Of a DNA stretch of 64,000 nt, positions 27,650 to 34,688 are shown one piece after another (the first letter of the stretch is position 1; every line of letters begins with the position of its first letter). Source of the stretch: Algoriphagus vanfongensis DSM 17529 (GTDB lineage: Bacteria > Bacteroidota > Bacteroidia > Cytophagales > Cyclobacteriaceae). The position numbers and the translations under genes were made by a program. The stretch spans positions 105,196 through 169,195 of the forward strand of contig NZ_AUBX01000018.1 of NCBI RefSeq assembly GCF_000429465.1, written 5' to 3'. The notes under the pieces were generated by a model. The model did not search any database, was not told the DNA's origin, and saw only the letters and a program-made list of their open reading frames with translations.

Positions 27650-28225
27650 ATGAAAGAAAAATTAGAAGCTGAACTCCGAAAGTTTGAGGGTTTTTCAAAA
27701 GATGAAATTGCCAAGGGTTTAGATTTTTTTGAGCATAAAAGCTTTAGAAAAGATGATTTGCTCATAGAAGCTGGAAAAACCTGTGACTGGATAGCCTTTG
27801 TTTGTTCCGGGATCGTGAGAAACTATTGTATTTCCAGCAAATGGGATGAGGTGACTTACTGCCTGACTTTCCCAAACAAGTTTATTACTGCATATTCTTC
27901 GTTTATTTCAAAAGTGGAAACGATGGAAAATATTCATGCCATTACTGATCTTGAAGTATTGATGATCGGTCGAAAGGGCTTTACTGAATTAGTCAATTCA
28001 AGCGAAAATTGGTTGAGATTTTCCAAGCATTTTTCGGAGCAGTCATACCTCTTGATGGAGGAACGCTTATTGGCACTGCAAATGGAAACTGCCGAAAACA
28101 GATACAGAAAGCTAATGGCGAATTACCCAGAATTCCTCCAAAACATTCCACTCAAGTATATCTCATCCTACTTGGGGATTACAGACCGGCACTTAAGTCG
28201 GCTCCGTAAAATGACTACGGAATAG
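27650..28225 (+). CDS. Crp/Fnr-family transcriptional regulator
   Basis: 191 residues from the ATG at 27650. The N-terminal half is a cyclic-nucleotide-binding-type beta-roll (about 25-120: LLIEAGKTCDWIAFVCSGIVR and onward), followed by a dimerisation helix and a short C-terminal HTH (IPLKYISSYLGITDRHLSRL). The canonical cAMP phosphate-binding Arg/Glu motif is not evident and there are no Fnr-type N-terminal cysteines, so the ligand is unknown. Members of this short Bacteroidota branch often sit beside an oxidoreductase they control, as here. A perfect palindrome overlaps the stop codon. Confidence 0.9.
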   Translation: MKEKLEAELRKFEGFSKDEIAKGLDFFEHKSFRKDDLLIEAGKTCDWIAFVCSGIVRNYCISSKWDEVTYCLTFPNKFITAYSSFISKVETMENIHAITDLEVLMIGRKGFTELVNSSENWLRFSKHFSEQSYLLMEERLLALQMETAENRYRKLMANYPEFLQNIPLKYISSYLGITDRHLSRLRKMTTE

Positions 28226-28237
28226 GACATTTGTCCT
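28224..28237. promoter_or_regulatory. palindromic candidate operator
   Basis: AGGACA-TT-TGTCCT is a perfect 6+6 dyad starting within the stop codon of the Crp/Fnr gene and lying just upstream of the candidate promoter of the oxidoreductase gene. The position fits a binding site for the neighbouring regulator. Confidence 0.5.
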
Positions 28238-28238
28238 T

Positions 28239-28267
28239 TTTGAAAGTTTAGCACATCTCTACTTTTG
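28239..28267 (+). promoter_or_regulatory. candidate Bacteroidota promoter for the oxidoreductase gene
   Basis: TTTG (28239-28242), a 17-base spacer and TACTTTTG (28260-28267) match the Bacteroidota -33 TTTG / -7 TAnnTTTG pattern, with a spacer slightly shorter than usual. The start codon at 28288 is 20 bp further on. Confidence 0.45.
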
Positions 28268-28287
28268 GGTCATTCAAAATAAGTGAC

Positions 28288-28872
28288 ATGACCAAAGCTG
28301 AAATTTTAATCGTCAATGGACACCCGGATAAGGAAAGCTATAATGCGGCACTTTCCGAAGCTTACAGGCAAGGTGCAGAACAATCAAATGCCAATGTATC
28401 AGTGATCCACTTACGGGATTTGGATTTCAATCTAAATCTTGAATTTGGATATAGAAAAAGGTCTGATTTGGAACCTGATCTTGTAACGGCCATAGAACAG
28501 GTGAAAAGGGCGAATCATATCGTTTGGGTGTTTCCAATGTGGTGGTATGGTTATCCTGCACTCATGAAGGGGTTTGTTGAAAGAACATTTCTTCCAGGGA
28601 TATTTTTTGAATTTGAAAAAGGAAAGTCATTACCTAAAAAACTATTGAAAGGAAAAACAGCGAGAATTATAGTGACAGCTGATACTCCAAAATGGTATGA
28701 CACACTTTTTATGAGAAGTCCAGCAATTAACCAGTTCAGAAAAGGGACATTACAATTTTGTGGAATCAACCCTGTCAAAGTAAGCTATATCGGACCTATT
28801 AAAAGCTCTTCAGATGAGTTTCGAGCTAAGTGGCTATCCAGAGTACATAGGTTAGGAATGTCAAATAAATGA
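28288..28872 (+). CDS. NAD(P)H-dependent flavin oxidoreductase (flavodoxin-like fold, MdaB/NQO family)
   Basis: 194 residues from the ATG at 28288. The N-terminal LIVNGHPDKESYNAALSEAY is the FMN/FAD phosphate-binding opening of the flavodoxin_2 family, and VWVFPMWWYGYPALMKGFVE is the flavin-contact block found in quinone reductases and KefF-like proteins. The enzyme should reduce quinones or related electrophiles in two-electron steps. It is directly downstream of a Crp/Fnr regulator, with a palindrome and a promoter-like sequence between, so redox- or quinone-responsive control is plausible. Confidence 0.9.
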   Translation: MTKAEILIVNGHPDKESYNAALSEAYRQGAEQSNANVSVIHLRDLDFNLNLEFGYRKRSDLEPDLVTAIEQVKRANHIVWVFPMWWYGYPALMKGFVERTFLPGIFFEFEKGKSLPKKLLKGKTARIIVTADTPKWYDTLFMRSPAINQFRKGTLQFCGINPVKVSYIGPIKSSSDEFRAKWLSRVHRLGMSNK

Positions 28873-29075
28873 GGTGGGCCGGGGTTTGAGTTTTAAAGTA
28901 CTTCTTGTGGAATTTAAAATAGCAATACTTGATTCAAACCATGAACAAGCAAAGGAATTGCTTCGCAGGAATACCTCTATAGTAGGCTTTCATGTCGCGT
29001 TTATCCGTTGCTTGAAAGTTGGAATGAAGTCTTTTTGACCCAGATTAGTGACTTGATTGTTCTTGTTCTCGATGA

Positions 29076-30587
29076 TTACTTGGTGGGATGAGAATGGAGG
29101 ATTAGCTCTTTCAGCTTTTGAAGTTGGTGGTCTTCTGTCCCGAATACCTGGTCTAGACTTCTTGGGATCTCTAAATCGGGCTTGGTGCCGATTCCATCCA
29201 GAATAGATCCATCTTTTTGGAAGGATACCATTGTGCTGAGTTTGATTCGAAGTTGGGAATGAGGGAGTTCGAACCGCATGCTATTGCCACTGGAACCATC
29301 TGTAGTCTGGCCCACTATAGTCACATTGGGTAGGTTTTTTAGCGTAGATACGAGTACGGATGCAGCGCTAAAGGTCCTTTCATTGGCTAGAATGTAGACG
29401 GGACGGTTATAGTAGTACTTGTTTTGCGAAAGCTTATAGCCATTGAAGAGGTAATAATAATAGTCGCTATACCTAACTTCATCCAGTCGATACATGGGGC
29501 GAAAGGTGTGCATGAATTTATCCACTTCTTTTTTCTCCAGACTGTCCAATTCACCTCTCGAGACTAGATACCGACCATGGAGACTTTCTACTTGCTCTGA
29601 GTTCAAAACGCCATCTGTTCTTTGTTTGGCAATATTTACTACATAGATAGAGTCTGGATGGATCAGGTATCCGGCTAATTCCTGAATAAGGTCACGAGTA
29701 CCGCCTCCGTTATTTCTTACATCGATGATCAGCGCCTTACTATCTTTGATATTCTTCATAAAATCATTGAGATAAGTGAAAAATAGAGGGCTGTCTTCTT
29801 TGCTGAGCATTTCTGTCAATTGAATATAAGCAATGTCTCTATCCAGTTTGAAAAAGTCATGCACAATAGCTGGGTTTGCATAGTCTTCTTCTGAGAGGAA
29901 AAAGTGACCGTCTCCGAATCGCTCATCCCAGAGATATGCCTTTCCTTTGGTGTCTGCTAGCGTGACTTCGATGGTTTTCTCTAGTCCGTTTTCGTTTTCT
30001 ACAGTTACCTGAATAGGATTAGGCACTTTCCGGCCCATTTTGAAAAAGACTGTTTCTATATCTCTAAGTTCTCTTAATGCCCGCAGCCGATAAGATGATT
30101 TGGGAGCAAGAATTTCCTCAGGTAGGACTTGGGGTAAGAGTTCTTCCAGCTCGATATGGTGGATAGCCTTGAGGTATGGGTAACTTTCATCCCATGGAAG
30201 ATACATTTTGGAATCTTTGTTGTATTGAAGAACAAGTACTTTTTCACCAAAAGGGGCAAAAGTAAATGGGAAATAAAGAGATTCAGGCAGGTCGTAACCT
30301 CTTACACTGGCATGCCTGTCGCCTATTTTACCTATTGTTTTGGCCAGAAACAGTCCAAAATCCTCTGGCGCAATACCCAGGCTAGAGGTCTGGTCAAGAA
30401 AATTTTCAAAATCCTTTTGGTAGTCATACCCATTGAGTCCTTGATAGGAAGAGTGCTTTTGCAGTAGATCGTCCAAAAAGCTGAGGTCATTTTTCAGTTC
30501 TTCTTGAGTCAGTAGCTGGGCATGGGCTACATGTGCTATTGGAGAGGTGAAAAGGAAAAAGAAAAGTAGAATTCGGGGATATTTCAT
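29076..30587 (-). CDS. exported S41-family (tail-specific) peptidase
   Basis: 503 residues from the ATG at 30587, with a signal peptide to about residue 23. The catalytic S41 domain occupies roughly 250-480: LIIDVRNNGGGTRDLIQELA is the substrate-clamp strand, and ANERTFSAASVLVSTLKN carries the candidate Ser nucleophile. GQTTDGSSGNS follows. The N-terminal half (about 30-240) is a helical domain plus a region without a clear PDZ match. S41 enzymes outside the Ctp branch digest unfolded peptides in the periplasm. No operon partner is seen. Confidence 0.88.
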   Translation of the reverse strand: MKYPRILLFFFLFTSPIAHVAHAQLLTQEELKNDLSFLDDLLQKHSSYQGLNGYDYQKDFENFLDQTSSLGIAPEDFGLFLAKTIGKIGDRHASVRGYDLPESLYFPFTFAPFGEKVLVLQYNKDSKMYLPWDESYPYLKAIHHIELEELLPQVLPEEILAPKSSYRLRALRELRDIETVFFKMGRKVPNPIQVTVENENGLEKTIEVTLADTKGKAYLWDERFGDGHFFLSEEDYANPAIVHDFFKLDRDIAYIQLTEMLSKEDSPLFFTYLNDFMKNIKDSKALIIDVRNNGGGTRDLIQELAGYLIHPDSIYVVNIAKQRTDGVLNSEQVESLHGRYLVSRGELDSLEKKEVDKFMHTFRPMYRLDEVRYSDYYYYLFNGYKLSQNKYYYNRPVYILANERTFSAASVLVSTLKNLPNVTIVGQTTDGSSGNSMRFELPHSQLRIKLSTMVSFQKDGSILDGIGTKPDLEIPRSLDQVFGTEDHQLQKLKELILHSHPTK

Positions 30588-30969
30588 GGTGAGATCAGCT
30601 ATGTGGTAAGACCAAGATTAGACATGAAACATGCGCTGATCAACTAACTGGGATGAATAGCCAAATGAGTGGGATGGAATTACTGCTTGTATTCAGATAT
30701 GTGCTGTATCCTATTAGAGGATGAATAATAGACTTTCGGATAGTGATTACCAAGCTTCTGAATTCCTCGCCATTTTGTCTCTGATGCTTTGGGTAACCAG
30801 AATTCTCTAGCATAAAACCATTGTTTATCCCCGAAGGTCGATTCAGTTACTTTTTGTGCTTTGGTCTGCTTCAGCCTGGCATCGGAAGTTTTAGGTTATC
30901 ACAGTTGTTTATTCTTTATTCCTAAGGTCAAAAATCCATTTTTAGACTTTCAAAAAAACAAGTGATCAT
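30588..30969. other. 382-bp intergenic region
   Basis: Contains the start-less minus-strand open stretch listed at 30680-30895. The remainder near 30600-30670 and 30900-30969 shows nothing recognisable beyond AT-rich flanks. Confidence 0.5.
30680..30895 (-). pseudogene. possible C-terminal gene remnant, unrecognised
   Basis: A 71-codon open stretch ends in a proper stop at 30680 but has no ATG or GTG. It is preceded in frame by TGA TAA. The predicted peptide looks protein-like rather than random: it includes STFGDKQWFYAREFWLPKA and KLGNHYPKVYYSSSN, with aromatic and charged residues well mixed. It may be the tail of a decayed gene. I do not recognise the family, and chance openness cannot be ruled out. 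Confidence 0.3.
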
Positions 30970-32196
30970 TTACCTGTTGTAGGGGTATTCATTGATCCAA
31001 TGAAAGCCTCGTTTAACCAATTCATAACTGGATTTTATTTTTCTGTTTGCAGTTGCTTTTACTTGATCGTCGTCGATGAGAAGTTGGATTTCATAATGAT
31101 TTCCAGCGTTTTCCTTGATTCTGAGTTCATATGGCTTGGTCTCATCTTGTTGATTTTTGATCACCAGCACTCCTTCCTCCTTGATTTCCTGGATATTCCA
31201 GAATTCCCTTGGGCCATTCTCTGATTGTAAAACCAGCATATTCTTTTCCAAAATCATCTTGTTCCACGGATGCTTTGGGTCTATTTCAGTGAAGGTATAT
31301 AGCCCCTCCCAAGTGTTTTCCATTGTTCTGAATTTCTGACTTTGCAGATGCGAGACAATCATCGTCAATGGGATAAAGCCGGCCAAATACAGCACGACTA
31401 TCAAGCGGATTAGTTTATACCTCGTTTGTGTGAAGCGAGGTTTTATTTCACCCAAGGTGCTTTCTCGATGTAGGATGAAAAATTCAAAAATAGGCTTGAT
31501 TTTAGGAGCTAGGATCAAAATGGAAAAGAGCAAGAGATGGGATGAAAATAACTTGACGGGGACATCAAATGAAAAATTTACCAAGACGATATTTAAACAA
31601 ACACTGATGGAAATCAAGGCTCCAAGAATTGACGTTCTACGAAAGAGTAGCAGCATGCCCGCTGCCACTTCCGACAAACCCATGAAGATTTTGTAGGTGT
31701 CAGAATAGCCGAAAAAACGCCAAGCCAAACCCATAGGAGAGATATTTCCAACGAGTGTTTCCATGCCATAGAAAGAGGGACCTGGAAACTGTCCTTCCAA
31801 AAACTTGGCGATGCCATAAGATATCAAAGTCAATCCTACATAATACCTGGCATAGACCAGCATCCATTGAAAGAAGGCCATTGCATTTGAACGAAATCTT
31901 TTGATAAGGCTAAGAGGGAAGGCAAGTGAAAAAGAAAGGCTGAGTAGTGCGGGAATCCGCACATAGTCATAGGTAGTATCACCACTTCCGGTTCTCTGGA
32001 TTTTCTCAAAACTGCCTACTCCTAAGATATCATGTCCGAAAAACAGTACGTACTTTTCCTGTAAGGCCATGGCATATTTGGAGAATAACTCATGCGAGTA
32101 AGGAATGTGGTTTAATGGGAAAGGGAAGGCATATAAGAGGATATAGATGCCTAAAGAAAATAGGATCAATCGCTTGATCGGAGCAGCGTTTCTCAT
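30970..32196 (-). CDS. DoxX-like integral membrane protein
   Basis: 408 residues from the ATG at 32196. Eight or so hydrophobic segments occupy residues 10-300. The block YYVGLTLISYGIAKFLEGQFPGP, followed by FMGLSEVAAGMLLLFRRTS, resembles the DoxX/DoxD membrane family. The C-terminal 110 residues form a soluble beta-rich domain (WEGLYTFTEIDPKHPW onward) that probably lies outside the membrane. Members of this longer form are uncharacterised. No operon partner is evident. Confidence 0.75.
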   Translation of the reverse strand: MRNAAPIKRLILFSLGIYILLYAFPFPLNHIPYSHELFSKYAMALQEKYVLFFGHDILGVGSFEKIQRTGSGDTTYDYVRIPALLSLSFSLAFPLSLIKRFRSNAMAFFQWMLVYARYYVGLTLISYGIAKFLEGQFPGPSFYGMETLVGNISPMGLAWRFFGYSDTYKIFMGLSEVAAGMLLLFRRTSILGALISISVCLNIVLVNFSFDVPVKLFSSHLLLFSILILAPKIKPIFEFFILHRESTLGEIKPRFTQTRYKLIRLIVVLYLAGFIPLTMIVSHLQSQKFRTMENTWEGLYTFTEIDPKHPWNKMILEKNMLVLQSENGPREFWNIQEIKEEGVLVIKNQQDETKPYELRIKENAGNHYEIQLLIDDDQVKATANRKIKSSYELVKRGFHWINEYPYNR

Positions 32197-32601
32197 GGTC
32201 GAATAGAAAAATTAAAAAATCTAATATAGGCCTTGAGTTAAAATTCGAAGATTAATTATAATTTTTTAAGGTTTTAGAATGCCTTAAGTGATCCTAAAGA
32301 ATCTTGTTTTTGCTGCTTTACTGAAGGTGAAGCCTGCCGCTAAGCTTTTGTCGTACGATGAATCATTTCGAGGAAAGGGGGGCAATCGGTGATTTGATTT
32401 TGAACTAATTTCTCTAAAAGATGAACAATTCTCTAAGATTTTGAATTACAATGATTGATATTAACCCGGACATATGAGGATGAGTTTGGAGAGATTGGTT
32501 TTAAACTCAGAATTAATTAGATACATTTGATTTTCATATCCTTAAAAGATGAACCTGTCACCCTAAGCAAAATCTTTTATAAGGACTAAGTAGATTTTAT
32601 A
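32197..32601. other. 405-bp intergenic region upstream of the PAS kinase
   Basis: No credible gene. It holds the divergent promoters of the DoxX-like and kinase genes, and a degenerate copy (CTGTCACCCTAAGC, near 32554) of the repeat at 9401-9428. The 12-mer TAAAAGATGAAC occurs twice, near 32417 and 32545. Confidence 0.5.
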
Positions 32602-33705
32602 GTGAATACCACGCAACCCAGTTTGGATTACCTGAGTCGGGCAATCCATGATATCGAAGACTATGCTATTATTTTTATGGATTCCAGTGGGACTATTCTG
32701 GATTGGAATCTAGGTGCCAAACGCATCAAAGGGTACGAGGCAAAAGAAATCATAGGTCAGAATTTCAGGATTTTCTATACCAAAAAGGATCTGGATCTCA
32801 AAAAGCCTGATAGGTTGATCCAAGAGGCTTTGAAAAAGGGAAAGGCAATAGACGAAGGGTGGAGAGTGAGGAAAGATCAGAGCTTGTTTTGGGGAAGTAT
32901 CACGATCACCTGTGTGCATGGCGAAAATGGAGAAGTGATCGGCTTCAGTAAAGTGACCAGAGACCTGACCGAAAGAAAGCAGGCAGATGACCTGAAGGAG
33001 ATATATATCAAAGATATCATCCGCAAAAATAAAGACTTAGAGCAGTTTACCTATCTCGCTTCTCATGATCTACAGGAGCCACTTCGGACGATCAATACAT
33101 TTACAGATTACTTGGTAGAAGAGCTAAACGGCGATTTTTCTAAGGAAGATTTGATCCAGTATGCAGAGTTTATTTCCACATCTTCGAAGAGAATGCGAGA
33201 CTTGGTTTCTGGATTGTTGGAGTACTCTCGTCTTGGCAAATCAGAAACATATCGAACGGTCGATTGTGTAGGACTCATCAATAATATTTGGTCGGATATA
33301 TCCGATCTCGTCAATCGCCAAAATGCCTGGTTGAAAGTTGGTGTATTGCCTCAGGTAAAAGCCTATGAGACAGAGCTTCGGATTTTGTTTCAAAACTTGA
33401 TAGCAAACGCGATTAAGTTTAACAAAGACGAGCAGCCTGTGGTGGAAATTTCCGGTGTGGATCGAGGCAGGTCGATTTTATTTTCGGTGAAAGACAACGG
33501 GATCGGAATTGAAAAAAAGGATATGAATAAGATATTTCTCATTTTCAAAAGGTTACACAACAGGAGCGAATACGAAGGATATGGGATTGGGCTGTCCCAT
33601 TGTAAAAAAATAGCAGAACTGCATCACGGTAAATTATGGGTCGAATCTGAAATAGGAAAGGGCAGTACTTTCTTTTTGGAGTTGCCGAAATCAATTAAAA
33701 TATGA
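32602..33705 (+). CDS. PAS-domain sensor histidine kinase, cytosolic
   Basis: 367 residues; the start is GTG at 32602. A single PAS domain (about 12-128; YAIIFMDSSGTILDWNLGAK) is followed by a short coiled linker. The phosphoacceptor helix carries His155 in ASHDLQEPLRT, the H-box style seen in phytochrome-type kinases. The ATPase domain has its N box (NLIANAIKFNK), G1 (DNGIGIE) and G2 (GYGIGLSHC). There is no membrane segment, so it senses an internal cue. Its stop overlaps the next response regulator's start by 4 bp (ATGA), making the pair translationally coupled. Confidence 0.94.
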   Translation: MNTTQPSLDYLSRAIHDIEDYAIIFMDSSGTILDWNLGAKRIKGYEAKEIIGQNFRIFYTKKDLDLKKPDRLIQEALKKGKAIDEGWRVRKDQSLFWGSITITCVHGENGEVIGFSKVTRDLTERKQADDLKEIYIKDIIRKNKDLEQFTYLASHDLQEPLRTINTFTDYLVEELNGDFSKEDLIQYAEFISTSSKRMRDLVSGLLEYSRLGKSETYRTVDCVGLINNIWSDISDLVNRQNAWLKVGVLPQVKAYETELRILFQNLIANAIKFNKDEQPVVEISGVDRGRSILFSVKDNGIGIEKKDMNKIFLIFKRLHNRSEYEGYGIGLSHCKKIAELHHGKLWVESEIGKGSTFFLELPKSIKI

Positions 33706-34148
33706 GTTACAAGTTAAAATCCATCCTATTAGTAGATGATGATGATGCTACCAATTTCATCAATAGGAAAATATTGAGCCGACTCAATATAGCTCAGCAG
33801 ATTCATGTAGCGCTGAATGGAAAAGAGGCAATTGAGTTTTTGGAAAACCAAGAAGGTTCGCAGGCAGAAGATGCAGAAGTAGTCACTCCACAGTTGATAT
33901 TGCTGGACATCAATATGCCTGTGATGGATGGTTGGGAGTTTATGGATGCGTATCACCTCTTGCCACAAGAGAAAAAAGCAGAAGTGATAGTCGTCATGCT
34001 GAGTACGTCAGGCAATCCTGATGACATTAAAAGAGCACAATCAAATCCGGAGATTTCAGGTTATAATACCAAGCCATTGCATCCTGATCTGATGCTAGAG
34101 ATCATTGAAAAGCACTTTCCTACCAAAGATAAGGCGGCTGAGGTATAA
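33702..34148 (+). CDS. single-domain response regulator (CheY/Rcp1-like)
   Basis: 148 residues from the ATG at 33702, overlapping the kinase gene by 4 bp. It is a receiver domain only: acidic pocket VDDDD near residue 12, phosphoacceptor Asp69 in LLDINMPVMDGWEF, then the Thr/Ser and Lys switch positions in MLSTSGNP and NTKPLHPD. There is an insertion of about 10 residues before the phosphoacceptor strand (NQEGSQAEDAEV), as in Rcp1-type regulators that pair with phytochrome-like kinases. It has no output domain and probably acts by protein contact or as a phosphate relay. Confidence 0.94.
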   Translation: MSYKLKSILLVDDDDATNFINRKILSRLNIAQQIHVALNGKEAIEFLENQEGSQAEDAEVVTPQLILLDINMPVMDGWEFMDAYHLLPQEKKAEVIVVMLSTSGNPDDIKRAQSNPEISGYNTKPLHPDLMLEIIEKHFPTKDKAAEV

Positions 34149-34274
34149 GCGACATTTCTAAAGAAGTCCTAGGGTAAGGGAGCACAAGTTTCCTTACTTC
34201 ATTTTTGTTTTTAGATTTTCAGGTCAATTATGTAAGGTGATTGAAAAGATTGGCTTTGTCAGCCAAGACTCATT

Positions 34275-34688
34275 TTACCCAATTCCCGAAATCCAATCTC
34301 CCAATCGTTCTTTTAGCTGTAGTATTTGATCTGGGGCCATTGGTTTTTCCCAGAAATCAATCACTAAGTCAAATTCTGCTGATTTTTCCTTGTCGGATTT
34401 GCTGAGTGAGGAGGTGACGATAATTACCTTGATATCCAAGGGAAATTGTTGCTGCTGTAGTTGCGTTAAAAATTCCCAGCCGTTCATTTCGGGCATATTG
34501 AGGTCCAAAAAAATCAATAATCTCTGATCTTCTCCAACTAAAGAGTGGAGGGATTGCAAGGCTATTTTGGCGTCCAAAAATGCATGGATATCCTCGGCCA
34601 ATTCTTGTCTTTTGATATGTAAGGTGTGAAGTAATGTGACCACCTGGTCATCATCGACGATATAGACTAGGGCGGGTTTAACCTTCAT
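34275..34688 (-). CDS. single-domain response regulator downstream of the propeller sensor
   Basis: 137 residues from the ATG at 34688, inside the last codons of the upstream propeller-sensor gene (11-bp overlap). It is a receiver domain with VDDDQ near residue 11, phosphoacceptor Asp62 in FLDLNMPEMNGWEF, switch Ser/Thr in VTSSLSKSD and Lys in FWEKPMAPD. There is no output domain. It is the natural partner of the His-helix of the overlapping sensor, which itself lacks an ATPase domain. Confidence 0.93.
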   Translation of the reverse strand: MKVKPALVYIVDDDQVVTLLHTLHIKRQELAEDIHAFLDAKIALQSLHSLVGEDQRLLIFLDLNMPEMNGWEFLTQLQQQQFPLDIKVIIVTSSLSKSDKEKSAEFDLVIDFWEKPMAPDQILQLKERLGDWISGIG

